NCBI RefSeq assembly: GCF_963924675.1
Contig: NC_089239.1
Coordinates: 30,093,818 to 30,157,817 of the forward strand
DNA: 64,000 nucleotides
DNA from: Phocoena phocoena
Lineage: Eukaryota > Chordata > Mammalia > Artiodactyla > Phocoenidae
Reading direction: 5' to 3'
Shown in pieces: positions 46,283 through 56,792 of this stretch (the first letter of the stretch is position 1; each line of letters opens with the position of its first letter). The notes under the pieces are model-generated. The model saw nothing but the letters and a program-made list of their open reading frames with translations, was not told where the DNA came from and did no database searches. Made by a program: the position numbers and the translations under genes.

Positions 46283-46772
46283 TGTAACAGGGAAGAACAA
46301 AATCTGACTCCATGTTGGATCTGTTTCTTTTACTTTAACCTTTGCTCTCTATTGCTTTTGTTACTATCTGTCTGTAGCTATAAGCATACATAATAGCCTG
46401 CCTCTGGGAACCCTGTCCCTCTGCCTGAATGATAAACTAAAGTGCCTTTGTTCAGCTCACAGGGAGAAATTCTGACCCTGTCCACCCGTGAATGGCTGCA
46501 AGAAAGAAGAAATTAACACAGCCCCCTCCCCAGGCTGGCCAAACCAGGTGTTTTGCAAGACTTATGGCCTTTCTTACTTTACTTCCTCACCTTCTCCCCC
46601 TCTGTGTTCTATAAAAGAAACTAGCATCCAGACCCTGATAAGATGGTACTCTAGGACCTAGTCTGCTATCTTCTTGGATGCTGGCTAAAGTCACTATTCC
46701 TTTCCTCAACACCTCATCTCCAATTTATTGGCCTGTCATGTGGCGAGCAGAGTGAGCTTGGGCTCGGTAACA
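46283..46772 (+). repeat. ERV1 5' LTR
   Basis: It begins TGTAACAGGG and ends CTCGGTAACA (TG...CA), 490 bp. It contains 'ctataaaagaaa' near 46,610, a plausible TATA box. The segments 'agctataagcatacat', 'aaagtgcctttgttca', 'gctggccaaaccag' and 'gatggtactctaggac' are all found again in the 3' LTR. Confidence 0.88.
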
Positions 46773-47159
46773 AATTTGGCTTAGCCAGCCAAGAGCCTTG
46801 CTGATCATGGCTAGCCGACCCCGGTTAGGAATTTTGAGACAAGGCCCTAGCAGCTTCTGGGACTATTTCTCCTGAGGATCTTCCCTTCAAAATTCCCTGA
46901 AGAGGCACCGGCTACCCCAGCACTTGGCAGTTGGAGCAAGGAATCAACAAACTTCTGAGAGACTCGCTCTTTGCAGAGTATGTAGCTCTCGTACTACTGT
47001 GAACAAATTCCCCCCTCAATTTGTTTTGCATTTGGTTGGGCTACCCTGTTGGAGAGGGGAATTGTTCTTGGACTCTACCTGATTTGGGAACCTGTTCATT
47101 TGCCTGCATCGATGTTGGAATTTGTTTGCGTGTTTTGGTGTTATCAAACTTATTAAAAA

Positions 47160-47973
47160 ATGGGAAATATTCCATCTATCCCAAAGGAGAGCCCTTTGGG
47201 GCGTATATTAGATAAATGGGCAAAACATAGCCATGAGCCTATGACTAAGAAAGAGGTGATATACTATTGTAATGGGGTGTGGACCCAATATATGTTAGGA
47301 TCAGAGGACAGATGGCTCCTGAATGGCCCACTCAATTACTGTACGATCTCGCAATTAGAAGTGTTTTGCAAAAGACCAGGGGAAAGAGACGAGATTCCAT
47401 ATGTAGAAGCATTTATGCTATTGCATCAGGAGGAAAGGAGTCAGAGGGCTGCACCCTTATAGTGCAGCGGTCGAAAGGAAACCCAAGGGCAGACCTAGAC
47501 AAAAGAGCTTTAACAAAATTCAGGAGATAAAACAAAAACCCAATGAGGATCCATCGGAGTTTCTAGAAAAGATTTATCAAGGTTATAGGCACTACACAGA
47601 TACAGACCCTGAGGACGTAAGGGGCCTTCATTGGACAAAGCGCCCCATATATAAGAAAATTACAGAAGTTAGATGGTGTATGTGGAATGAACCCTTCTCA
47701 ATTAGTACATGTTGCTTTTAAAGTGTTCAACAACAGGGAATGACGACAGAAGCAAGAAGGTGCAAACTGAACGGCAGCTTTCTGGCAGCGGCATTGGATT
47801 CCTGGAAAGCGAGTAACCTAAAGGACGGTAAGCAACCATTGGGGAAGGGAAAATGTGCTTACTTCAAGGAGGAAGGGCATTGGAGAAAAGATTGCCCGAG
47901 ACTAAAGAATAAGAAGGAGAATAATAAAAAGGAGACAGGAGCCTCTCACATGGTGGAAAGAGAGGAACACTGA
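47160..47973 (+). pseudogene. ERV1 gag remnant
   Basis: An ATG-Gly start at 47,160 (a myristoylation-type N-terminus) opens a matrix-like frame of 100 codons, then frames shift repeatedly. At 47,740-47,973 a nucleocapsid-like piece survives. Its zinc knuckle reads C-X2-F-X4-H-X4-C in place of CCHC, so the second Cys is lost. It cannot encode a functional Gag. Confidence 0.78.
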
Positions 47974-48059
47974 TACTGAATGAAGAGGCCGGGGGACTCC
48001 CTTGGACTTGAGGCATCCGATTCTAATTTCCCCACTGGAGGCCCGGGTAACTTTGACAA

Positions 48060-49030
48060 GTGGGGAACAAGTTGGTTGACTTTCTAGTAGATACGGGTGC
48101 CACATATTCTGTGGTAAATACTAAGGTTGCACAGAAAACATCTCAGTCTATCGTGGTCATGGGAGTTTCTGGAGAAGTACAAACCTGTTTGTTCTTACAA
48201 CCTCTAGAATGCCAACTAGGGGACCTCACCCTGAAACATAGCTTCTTATATATGCCAGATGTCCAATACCCCTTTGGGGATGAGATCTCCTTTGCAAAAG
48301 GGATGCTGGGACACCTAATCTAAAATAATATACCGAGACAAGAGGCCCAAAAGGGAATTTAGCCAATTCTGGAAAAGTTTTCGAAAGCAGGACTGATTAA
48401 ACCTGGCAGGTCCCCCCATATAACACCCCTATCCTCCCAGTCAAAAGGCCAAACTCGGGCTTCCCTTGTGGCGCACTGGTTGAGAGTCCGCCTGCCGATG
48501 CAGGGGACACGGGTTCGTGCCCCGGTCCGGGAGGATCCCACATGCCGCGGAGCGGCTGGGCCCGTGAGCCATGGTCGCTGAGCCTGCACGTCCGGAGCCT
48601 GTTGCACGTCCGGAGCCTGTGCTCCACAACGGGAGAGGCCACAACAGTGAGAGGCCCGCGTACCGCAAAAAAAAAAAAAAAAAAAAAAAGGCCAAACTCA
48701 GCAGAGTATCGCTTTGTCCAAGATTTGAGGGCTATTAATGAAATAGTCCAAGACACACCCTGTGGTACCTAATCCATACACTCTGCTCACAACTATTCCG
48801 GGAGAATACGGCTGGTTCTCAGTCATAGACTTAAGAGATGCTTTTTTCTGCATTCTTATTGCGGAAGAATCACAGCAGCTAGAAGTAAAACATTCCAACA
48901 TAGGTAAATGGGTACGTCAGCCCTTCCATATCGTTGAGGTAGCCACCCAATTCTTTGAAAAAAAGAAAAAATACTGTCCTTGCTTTACAAATCTAGTCTT
49001 TACAGGACCAGAGGTGTGGCTCCAAAAATA
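48060..49030 (+). pseudogene. ERV1 protease and reverse-transcriptase remnant
   Basis: An aspartic-protease core (LVDTGATYSVV) lies at about 48,070-48,105. A reverse-transcriptase fragment at 48,700-48,880 follows a SINE insertion. Stops and frameshifts break it, and similarity fades after 49,030. The polymerase active-site region was not found. Confidence 0.78.
48457..48689 (+). mobile_element. CHR-type SINE inside ERV1 pol
   Basis: A full-length SINE flanked by 'aaaggccaaactc' on both sides, splitting the ERV1 pol remnant. The motif 'gcacgtccggagcctgt' occurs twice in a row, an 18-bp internal duplication not seen in the other copies here. Confidence 0.93.
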
Positions 49031-49865
49031 ATCCAAAACCCACCAATCCTTTTACCGCTCCCCAAACCTTCCTTACTTATCTTAGAAAGTCATCCTAGGA
49101 GAAACTGCCTGTATCTTTGAGATGCAAATGTCCTATCTGGTCTTGTCAGGAACCCTTATCTCTGCCATCCTTTTAAAAGAGGGCAAGGTATAAATAGAAA
49201 TCCTAAGTGTCTTTTCTGTAAATATTAGTAAAAAGATTGAGCCGTCTAGACAAGCGAGCTTGATTTGTTCCATCTGCCAGAAACCCAATTTTAATCCAAT
49301 CTCTTTTGTAAACTGATGGGTTTTACGTTGCTGTACCTGACTCAGGGCTGAAATTTTGAAGTGAGAACTATGAGGTCTGTTGGTGTGTTTGTATGTGTCT
49401 ATGTGTGTTGTAGATGTATGGTATCACCAAAATTAATTCGTAAAAGAACTCTACTTAATTGACTAAAAAAGAAAAACAAAACTAAGTACTTATATGCTCA
49501 GGAATACAAAAGTGGCCAGGATGAATTTTGGGCTCATGTAACCTAGAAAATATTCAGCATCAAACTGATATCTGGTATTGAAGGTGGCTTAAGCTTGTTG
49601 ATCTAATTAATACAGACCTGTCTTCAGAGTCATCATTATTGAGTATAATACTTTCACTGCACCTAGTGTTCCTGGTGAATTTCAGGTTCTTTCTTTGTCA
49701 TGAAAGAATTTGGAGATGAAGTGATAGGTGAGAATCAGATTTATTTAGAGAGAAACACGCTCCACAGACAGAGTGTGGGCCACCGAATGCAAGAGACTTC
49801 GAAATAGGGCATGGTTAGTTTTTTTGTTGTTGGGATTTTTTTGGTTTTGCTTTGTTTTGTTTAAT

Positions 49866-49971
49866 TTATTTTATTTTTGGCTGCATTGGGATCCTCCCGG
49901 ACCAGGGCTCGAACCCATGTTCCCTGCAATGGCAGGCGGATTTTTAACCACAGCACCACCAGGGAAGCCCC
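49866..49971 (-). mobile_element. Truncated CHR-type SINE
   Basis: The body text 'ctgcattgggatcctcccgg' continues to the head 'ccaccagggaagcccc'. The central part is deleted. Confidence 0.82.
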
Positions 49972-50975
49972 ACAATAAAAGATTTTAAAGGCAAATACAT
50001 AGCAGATCACTTAAAAGGTAAAGAACTTAAAACCTGTTACCAAAGGCAGTTTAACATTTTAAGAAAACTTGTCCTTTTAACAGAGAAAGGCCAAATTCAG
50101 GTTTTGCACCAGCTTACATTTAAAATTCATTTACTCAATTAAATTTATTCTAAACCTAGTCAATCCTGACCATGCACAAAACTCTTTTCTCAGGGTTCAC
50201 TTTCCACAAAACTTCCATCACTTTCTGTATCCACCCCTTTATTTTTTTCCTTCCAAAACCATCCAGACTTACTTTCTTTTCCCTTAATAAAATGCAATTC
50301 CATTCCTCATACCTTCTTTACTAAAAACACACACCTTACTTTCCTTAAAAGTTTTTTTCACATCGAGTTACTTTCCTCGTTGACAAATTTTAACAGATAG
50401 AATGAGGTCTTATTTCACCTCTAGTAAACCTAGGTACAACAGAAATATTATACTTAACATTGATGACTCGAAAGACATGTCTATATTAATTACACCAACA
50501 AGCTTAAGCCATCTTCAATGCCAGATACTAATTTAGTATTGAATATTTTCCAGATGACATAAACCTGAAATTCGTTCTGGCCAGATCATATTTCTGAGTA
50601 TTTATATAAGCTACAAGCACTTAATTTCCTTTAAGCCAATTAAATAGAACTCTTTTATGAATTAATTCTGGTAGTACCATGCACCTACAACACACATAGA
50701 TGTATACGAGCACACAGACCGAGACTTCATAGATCCCATTTCAAAATTTCAGCTCTGTCAGGTACAACGTAAAACCCATCAGTTACAAGGGGTTGGATTC
50801 AAACTGGACTTCTGGCAGATGGAACAAATCAACGTCACCTGTCTAGATGGCTAAACCCTTCTTACTAATGTTTACAGAAGACACTTAGGATTTCTAAGTG
50901 TCCTTTATCCTTCACAAGTCAAGTTCTAAATTGCTTTATCCTCTTTGAAGTTTGCGTTTTATTTTATTTTATTAA
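49972..50975. other. Non-coding ERV-derived AT-rich sequence
   Basis: No gene was seen. 50,420-50,930 is the inverted arm matching 49,200-49,680 (see findings). 49,985-50,400 is AT-rich sequence with no frame; read on the minus strand it resembles retroviral 3' sequence but was not classified. Confidence 0.5.
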
Positions 50976-51264
50976 AAAATTTTTTTTGTCTGCGTTGGGT
51001 CTTTGTTGCTGTTCGAGGGCTTTCTCTAGTTACGGCGAGCGGGAGCTACTCTTCGTTGTGGTGCACGAGCTTCTCATTGCGGTGGCTTCTCTTGTTGCGG
51101 AGCACGGGCTCTAGGCACATGGGCTTCTGTAGTTGCAGTCTCAGTAGTTGTGGTGCATGGGCTTAGTTGCTCCGCGGCATGTGGGATCTTCCTGGAACAG
51201 GGATCGAACCCGTGTCCCCTGCATTGGCAGGCAGATTCTTAACCACTGTGCTACCAGGAAAGTC
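50976..51264 (-). mobile_element. CHR-type SINE (CHRL-like)
   Basis: The run 'gtctgcgttgggtctttgtt' continues to 'ctaccaggaaagtc'. It is an older, diverged copy that interrupts the ERV3 inverted arm. Confidence 0.85.
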
Positions 51265-51367
51265 TGAAATTGCATTTTAAAAGGATGATGGAGATAAGGG
51301 TTCCTGGAGAAGACCAGGTAGGGCTGGAGTATTACAGGGAGATTGGCATGGCACCAAAAGCCTGTAT

Positions 51368-51910
51368 TTAATGAATTTTGAGATTAGGGGTTGGAGGCCT
51401 TTGTTGAGCCTCTGGTTTTGTAGGGTATTGGCACCTGGAAGGGAAGTTTCTAGTTTCCTTTAAGGTGATTTTTATAGGAGTGACAAATTTTGCCTTCTCT
51501 GGGATTCCCTGATCCCAGACCTGCAGAGCTATAAGTTTTTTAATTTGGGGGGGAATATTTTGGGTTGGGCTGTCCATGTCTTGTGTAATACATAGTCCAG
51601 CCAAAAACATTCCTTGGCTTTGGTTTTCAGAGACTAAGTGTTGACCACAGGCTGAGAGAAAATCCCTTCCCAATAATGAGCTGGGGCATTCAGGCATGAT
51701 AAGAAACTTGGGAGTTACAAGAATTTTTCCCCAGGTGCAAGTTAGAGGGGTTTTAGTTTTGGCTTTCCTTCGACCCCAACAATAGAGCAGATTACAGGGG
51801 CAAGGGGCCCAGCGTGAGAAGTCAGGACAGAGTAAGTAGCTCCTGTGTCCACCAGAAATTGGACAAGCTTACCTGTCATGTCAATGGTCACCCGCGGTTC
51901 CTCCCGTGTG
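51368..51910 (-). pseudogene. ERV3 protease/pol remnant
   Basis: Read from high to low coordinates: an aspartic-protease core (FLVDTGATYSVL) at about 51,830-51,865, then the LLGRD motif near 51,670 and the pre-RT region to 51,368. It is broken by a stop or frameshift at about 51,700-51,740. Its upstream gag part is displaced to 56,793 by the ERV2 insertion. Confidence 0.78.
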
Positions 51911-51914
51911 ATGA

Positions 51915-52309
51915 CGACGGTAAGGCCAACTGGCCCGAGGCAGGGGAACACAATCAGATTCACGGTTTGCATCAGACCGAGACTTTCCGGACCACCCAGT
52001 TCCAGGAACTGACCTGGGGACCTTCCAACCGGCCCAGGCTTCCCGCCTTTCGAGGGGCGGGACTAACGGTCCCAAGACTGATGCAACCGGCACCGGATGT
52101 TGCCAGGATACCCGAAAAGATCACCAAATAAGGAATACCTTGCGCCCTCCCAGATTCACCACACCCCTCTCCCTTCTTCCCCTATAAAATCTTGCCCAAC
52201 CCTCACCCGGGTGCGACTTCTCTGACCCCTTTCTCTCGGACCAGTGAACCTCGCCCGGGAGCAGCTTTCCTCTGTTTCGCGGTGCCGTTTGTTAAGATCC
52301 GACCTTACA
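51915..52309 (+). repeat. ERV2 5' LTR
   Basis: About 395 bp ending ...GACCTTACA. It contains a TATA box TATAAAA at 52,183-52,189. It shares 'cgcggtgccgtttgttaaga' with the 3' LTR. It lacks a 23-bp block holding the AATAAA signal of the 3' LTR, and has two extra blocks of about 40 and 30 bp in U3. The first bases of the LTR (TGT) seem altered. Confidence 0.88.
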
Positions 52310-52311
52310 TT

Positions 52312-52329
52312 TGGTGCCGAAACCCGGGA
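52312..52329 (+). other. ERV2 primer binding site, tRNA-Phe
   Basis: TGGTGCCGAAACCCGGGA begins 2 nt after the LTR end. It is the exact complement of the 3' end of mammalian tRNA-Phe including CCA. This is the primer type that defines the ERV-F group. Confidence 0.9.
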
Positions 52330-52655
52330 GGGGTACCAAGCCCCGTGGGTTACCACGCGGGCCGCTCCTCCCCTCCCCCAGGAGACAACCAGGGAACCTC
52401 TACTCATCCACCCGATCCGGCAGAAAACGGGGTAAGTCCCCTCCCTTGTTCCCTCCGACCCTCAGAGTCCCTGCCCACCGGACTCCCTGTCCTTAATCGC
52501 GGCCGCGTCAGGGACTTCTCCGTCCTCTCTCCGGGCCTCGGGCAACTGTGGAGACGTCCCAACCGCCTGACCGCCCTCCGACCTGCCGTGAATTGGAGAC
52601 TGAGACCAGGGACGCCTCTCTCCCTCTCCATTCACTCAGGGACAGACTGGGGGTC

Positions 52656-53930
52656 ATGGGAACCTCACAATTGAAACCAGATTCTAAGACGCCCCTGGGG
52701 TGCCTCCTAGCCAATTTTACAGCCCTCGCTATTTTCCTGAAGGGACTTTCGATTTTAACATCCTCCGTGATCTAGATAATTACTGCCGCAGGACGGGCAA
52801 ATGGTCTGAGGTCCCCTATGTAAAGGTTTTTTGGTATTTGCGCTCCCGCCCCTCCCTTTGTGTCAATTGTTCTACCTCTCAAATCCTCCTTGCCAAACAA
52901 ACATGTCCTCTGCCCTCTGAAGGAGGTAGCAGGAGCGGAAGGACTGGTCAGAGTCCATGTCCCTTTCTCTCTCCAGGACCTCTCTCAAATTGAAAAACCA
53001 TTAGGCTCCTTCTCTGCCGACTCCTCCCACTACATCAGAGAATTTCACTACCCATCTCAAGCTTACGATCTAACCTGGCACGATATCTTTGTGGTTCTGT
53101 CCTCTACCTTAACCCCTGACGAGAGGGAAAGAATTCACACTGCTGCCCGAAACCATGCAGATCAGGTTCACCTTACCGACAACTCCATGCCTGTCGGAGC
53201 CACTGCCGTACCTGGCACCGATCCAGGCTGGACTTCTCAGGATGGCCAAGATGGCCACCGTAAACGCGACCTCATGATCCAATGCCTCCCGGCTGGCATG
53301 CAGGCTGCCGCTCATAAGGTGGTCAATTTTGAAAAACTAAAAGAGATAACCCAAGAATCTAACGAAAATCCAGCTATCTTTCTCAATCGCCTTATAGAGG
53401 CCTTAACTCTCTACACCCGGCTGGATCCCGACAACCCGGCAGGGGCAGCGGTCCTAGCCACCCAATTTATCACCCAATCAGCCCCGGACATCCGAAAGAA
53501 ATTAAGACGGGCAGAAGACGGCCCTCAGACCCCTATTCGAGATCTGGTAAAGATGGCCTTTAAAGTCTATAATGGCCGTGAGGATTTGGCAGAATCCAGC
53601 CGACAGGCTCGGATGCACCAGAAGGTGGCCCTCCAAACCCAAGCTCTTGTAGCCGCCCTAAGGCCGGCCATCTCCCATGGATCACAGCATCCACGGGGTC
53701 CGCAAAAGGCAACCCCGCCGGGGGCCTGCTTCAAATGCGGAAAAGAAGGCCACTGGGCTCGCCAATGTCCCAATCCCCGACCTCCTTCTAAGCCCTGTCC
53801 CAGCTGCGGGCTAACGGGCCACTGGAAGAGTGACTGCCCTACGACTGGCCCTCCCTCAGCGTCTCCACACGGGGGGCAGGCCGACCCAAAGGCATTACCA
53901 CTCGAACTGCTGGGATTGGCTGACGACTGA
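52656..53930 (+). pseudogene. ERV2 gag, two frameshifts, C-terminal two thirds open
   Basis: An ATG-Gly start (52,656) gives a myristoylation-type N-terminus. The frame is lost near 52,715 and regained near 52,880, so the matrix region lies in another frame. From 52,880 to the stop it is open and covers capsid, including a major-homology-like segment near 53,390-53,440. It also covers nucleocapsid with two CCHC knuckles (about 53,728-53,770 and 53,797-53,840), both with all four ligands. It ends in TGA at 53,928-53,930, followed in frame by protease. The N-terminal breaks preclude an intact Gag. Confidence 0.88.
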
Positions 53931-55990
53931 CGGCGCCCAGACTCGAAGACCCCCATCACCCTCGCCGAGCCCAGGGTAACGCTACAGGTAGCGGGTAAGT
54001 CCATCTCATTTCTGGTGGACACGGGGGCTACCTATTCGGTCCTGCCTACTTATTCCGGGCCAGTTTCTCCTTCCCAGATCTCGGTCATGGGTATTGATGG
54101 CAAACCATCCTTCCCACTCCAGACCGGTCCACTCCCATGTCATATCGAAGGACTCCCTTTTACTCATTCCTTCTTAGTCATACCAACCTGCCCAGTTCCC
54201 TTGCTAGGCCGAGATGTCCTTTTCCACTTAGGGGCCTCCCTCCAGCTGGTTAAACTTGACCCTAAGGTCCCCTCCTCCCAACTCCTGCTTCCTCTTCTCA
54301 GCCTGTCTCTAGAACCCTCCCCCTCCTATCCCCCTCTTCCAATCACACTGAACCCAATCAATCCCCAACTCTGGGATACTTCTAAGCCCATAATAGCAAC
54401 ACACCATTCCCCCGTCCTCATCCGCCTAAAGGACCCCTCCAAATTTCCATCAAGGCCCCAATTTCCCATCTCTGAGACTCTCCTTAGGGGCCTACAACCT
54501 ATTATCACCAGACTCCTAAACCAGGGGCTCCTTATCCCCACTGACTCTCCCTGCAACACCCCCATCCTGCCTGCCCGCAAGGCCTCTGGGGATTATCGCC
54601 TGGTCCAGGACCTCCGACTAATCAATGAGGCCATAATTCCTCTCCACCCAGTAGTACCAAACCCATACACCTTGCTCTCCCGTATCCCCCCATCCACAAC
54701 CCACTTTACGGTTCTGGATCTCAAAGATGCCTTTTCTGCTATCCCCCTACATCCCAAGTCCTATTTCCTCTTCGCCTTTACCTGGACGGATCCGGATACT
54801 CATACTTCCAGTCAGCTCACCTGGACAGTTCTTCCCCAGGGCTTCCGCGACAGTCCTCACCTCTTGGGTCAGGCGCTGGCATGGGACCTCACTTCCTGCT
54901 CCCTTACCCCCAGCACACTCCTTCAATATGTAGATGACCTCCTCCTTCGTAGCCCATCTCTCAGCCTCTCAAGACAACACACTGCAGATCTCCTCAATTA
55001 CCTTGGCTCTCGCGGTTATCGGGTCTCCCCAGCCAAGGCTCAGTTATCTGTATCTTCTGTAACCTACCTGGAGCTCCACCTTACCCCTACCACAAAAGGT
55101 CTAACAGCCGGTCGCACCTGGATTATCCGTGAACTCCAGCCTCCGGAAACAGCGGAACAAATTCTCTCCTTTTTGGGCCTTATAGGGTTTTTCCGACACT
55201 GGATCCCTAACTTTGTTCTCCTCGCTAAACCCTTATATCTAGCCGCTAAAGAAACCCCTCAAGAACCCCTCACCTCTCCTTCCGCCGTTCGACAGGCCTT
55301 TCTCACCCTCCGTAACGCTCTGATATCTTCTCCTCCCCTTTCTCTGCCCAACCCAAACCGACCTTTTCACCGTTTTGTGGATGAACGGGCCGGAATAGCC
55401 ACTGGACTCCTTGCCCAGCCTGTAGGGCCTTGCTACCGCCCCGTGGCTTACCTCCCCAAACAGCTAGACCCAACCATTCGGGGATGGCAGCCATGCCTCC
55501 GGGCCCTAGCAGCGGCAGCCGAACTGACCAAACACTCAAACTGACTCTGGCCCACCCACTAACCGTGTTTTCCTCCCACCGGCTGGTCGACCTCCTAGGC
55601 CACAAGTCTCTCTCCCTCCTGGGCCCCTCCCGCATCCAGGAGTTCCACCTGCTGTTCATTGAAAACCCTGCTATCTCCCTCGACCTCTCCCCCGGCCTAA
55701 ACCCGGCCTCCCTCTTGCCTATCTCCGATACCGGGGCCTCCCCTTCCCACTCCTGCCCCCAAGCCCTAGAGGCCCTCAGCCCGCCGAGAGAGGGACTTTT
55801 GACACCCCTCTTTCAAACCCGGACCGCACCCTCTTCATAGATGGCAGCTCAAAACTCGGGCCTGACGGACGCCGACGGGCAGCCTATGCGGTGGTAACTA
55901 TCTCAACTATTATCCAGGCTAACAGCCTCCCAGAAGAGACAACCTCTCAGAGGGCTGAACTGATAGCACTCACGCGGGCCCTCGGCCTCT
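53931..55990 (+). pseudogene. ERV2 protease-polymerase, truncated
   Basis: In the same frame as gag: an aspartic-protease core (LVDTGATYS) at about 54,015-54,040, then the LLGRD motif near 54,205. Reverse transcriptase follows, with its YVDD active site near 54,930. The frame is open to a stop at 55,542-55,544; the connection domain continues in another frame (to about 55,840). An RNase H start (FIDGSS, about 55,835) runs to about 55,990, where the sequence jumps to env. Integrase is absent. The GTG at 54,015 is internal, not a start. Confidence 0.88.
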
Positions 55991-55994
55991 CTAA

Positions 55995-56345
55995 GGGCCA
56001 AAGGGCCATCTTTCTCCCTTTGGTCGCAGGCATTTCCCTCGCTTCCTCTCTCGTTGCTGCGGGCATGGGGGAGGAGCCCTAACACACAGTGTCTCAACAT
56101 CCCGTGACCTAGAACAGAAACTCCAGCTAGCCATCGAGGCTTCTGCCGCCTCCATCACCTCCCTCCAGCAGCAGATCACCTCAGTAGCCCGAGTTGCCCT
56201 CCAAAATCGACGAGCCCTGGATCTCCTGACGGCCGACAAAGGAGGTTCCTTCGCAGGCGCATGGAGGAAGTCTCGGGTGGCCACAAACCAAATGCTCCTC
56301 GGCCCTTACACCTTGCTTCCTACAGAACCCCGCACTGGTTTCCCC
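55995..56345 (+). pseudogene. ERV2 env transmembrane-subunit remnant
   Basis: A hydrophobic, Ala/Gly-rich fusion-peptide-like segment (about 56,010-56,080) is followed, after a frameshift, by a heptad-like region. A class I ERV TM motif near the conserved LQNRR lies at 56,190-56,235. The surface subunit, the Cys motif and membrane anchor regions are missing or unrecognisable. It joins RNase H sequence directly, so this is a deletion product without coding capacity. Confidence 0.75.
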
Positions 56346-56441
56346 TAAGCCTCGGACCTCTGGTCGCCCGTCTCCCCTTTCGACGCCCCCATTCAGCATG
56401 AAGTAGCCAGAGATCAGAACGCCGCCCCATTACACCAAAGA

Positions 56442-56792
56442 TGTCGGGATGTAAGGCCAGCTGGCCCGAGGCAGGGGAACACAATCAAATTCACAGGTTG
56501 CATCAGACCGAAACTCTCCGGCCCAGCCTTCCCGCCTTTCGAGGGGTGGGACTAAAGGTTCCCCAGGATACCCGAAAAGACCACCAAATAAGGAATACCC
56601 CGCGCCCTCCCAGATTCACCACACCCCTCTCCCTTCTTCCCCTATAAAATCTTGCCCAACCCTCGCTCGGGTGCGACTTCTCTGGCCCCTTTCTCTCGGA
56701 CCAGTGAACCTAGCCCGGGAGCGCTCCCTAATAAAGCTCACTTGAAGCTTTCCTCTGTTTCGCGGTGCCGTTTGTTAAGATCCGACCTTACA
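56442..56792 (+). repeat. ERV2 3' LTR
   Basis: It begins TGTCGGGATG and ends GACCTTACA, 351 bp. TATA box 'ctataaaatc' near 56,641; poly-A signal AATAAA at 56,730-56,735. It is followed by the target repeat 'atga'. Confidence 0.9.

Larger units (their letters stand above)
51915..56792 (+). mobile_element. ERV2: tRNA-Phe-primed gammaretrovirus-like provirus nested in ERV3
   Basis: LTR, primer binding site, gag, protease, reverse transcriptase, a partial RNase H, a small env remnant, LTR. The insertion target 'atga' is repeated at 51,911-51,914 and 56,793-56,796, and reading across it on the minus strand reconnects ERV3 gag with ERV3 protease. The primer site and domain order suggest an ERV-F-like class I element. 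It is less decayed than its hosts but defective: frameshifts near 52,715, 52,880 and 55,540, and a deletion fusing RNase H to env. Confidence 0.9.

Noticed and set aside
52192..52674. 160-aa ORF spanning the ERV2 LTR and leader
   Set aside because: It crosses the LTR end and primer binding site, which are non-coding by position. Gag starts at 52,656.
54015..55544. ERV2 pol as an intact, possibly domesticated gene
   Set aside because: Although 1.5 kb is open, the frame is lost before RNase H ends and integrase is deleted. There is no independent start or promoter, so nothing supports domestication.
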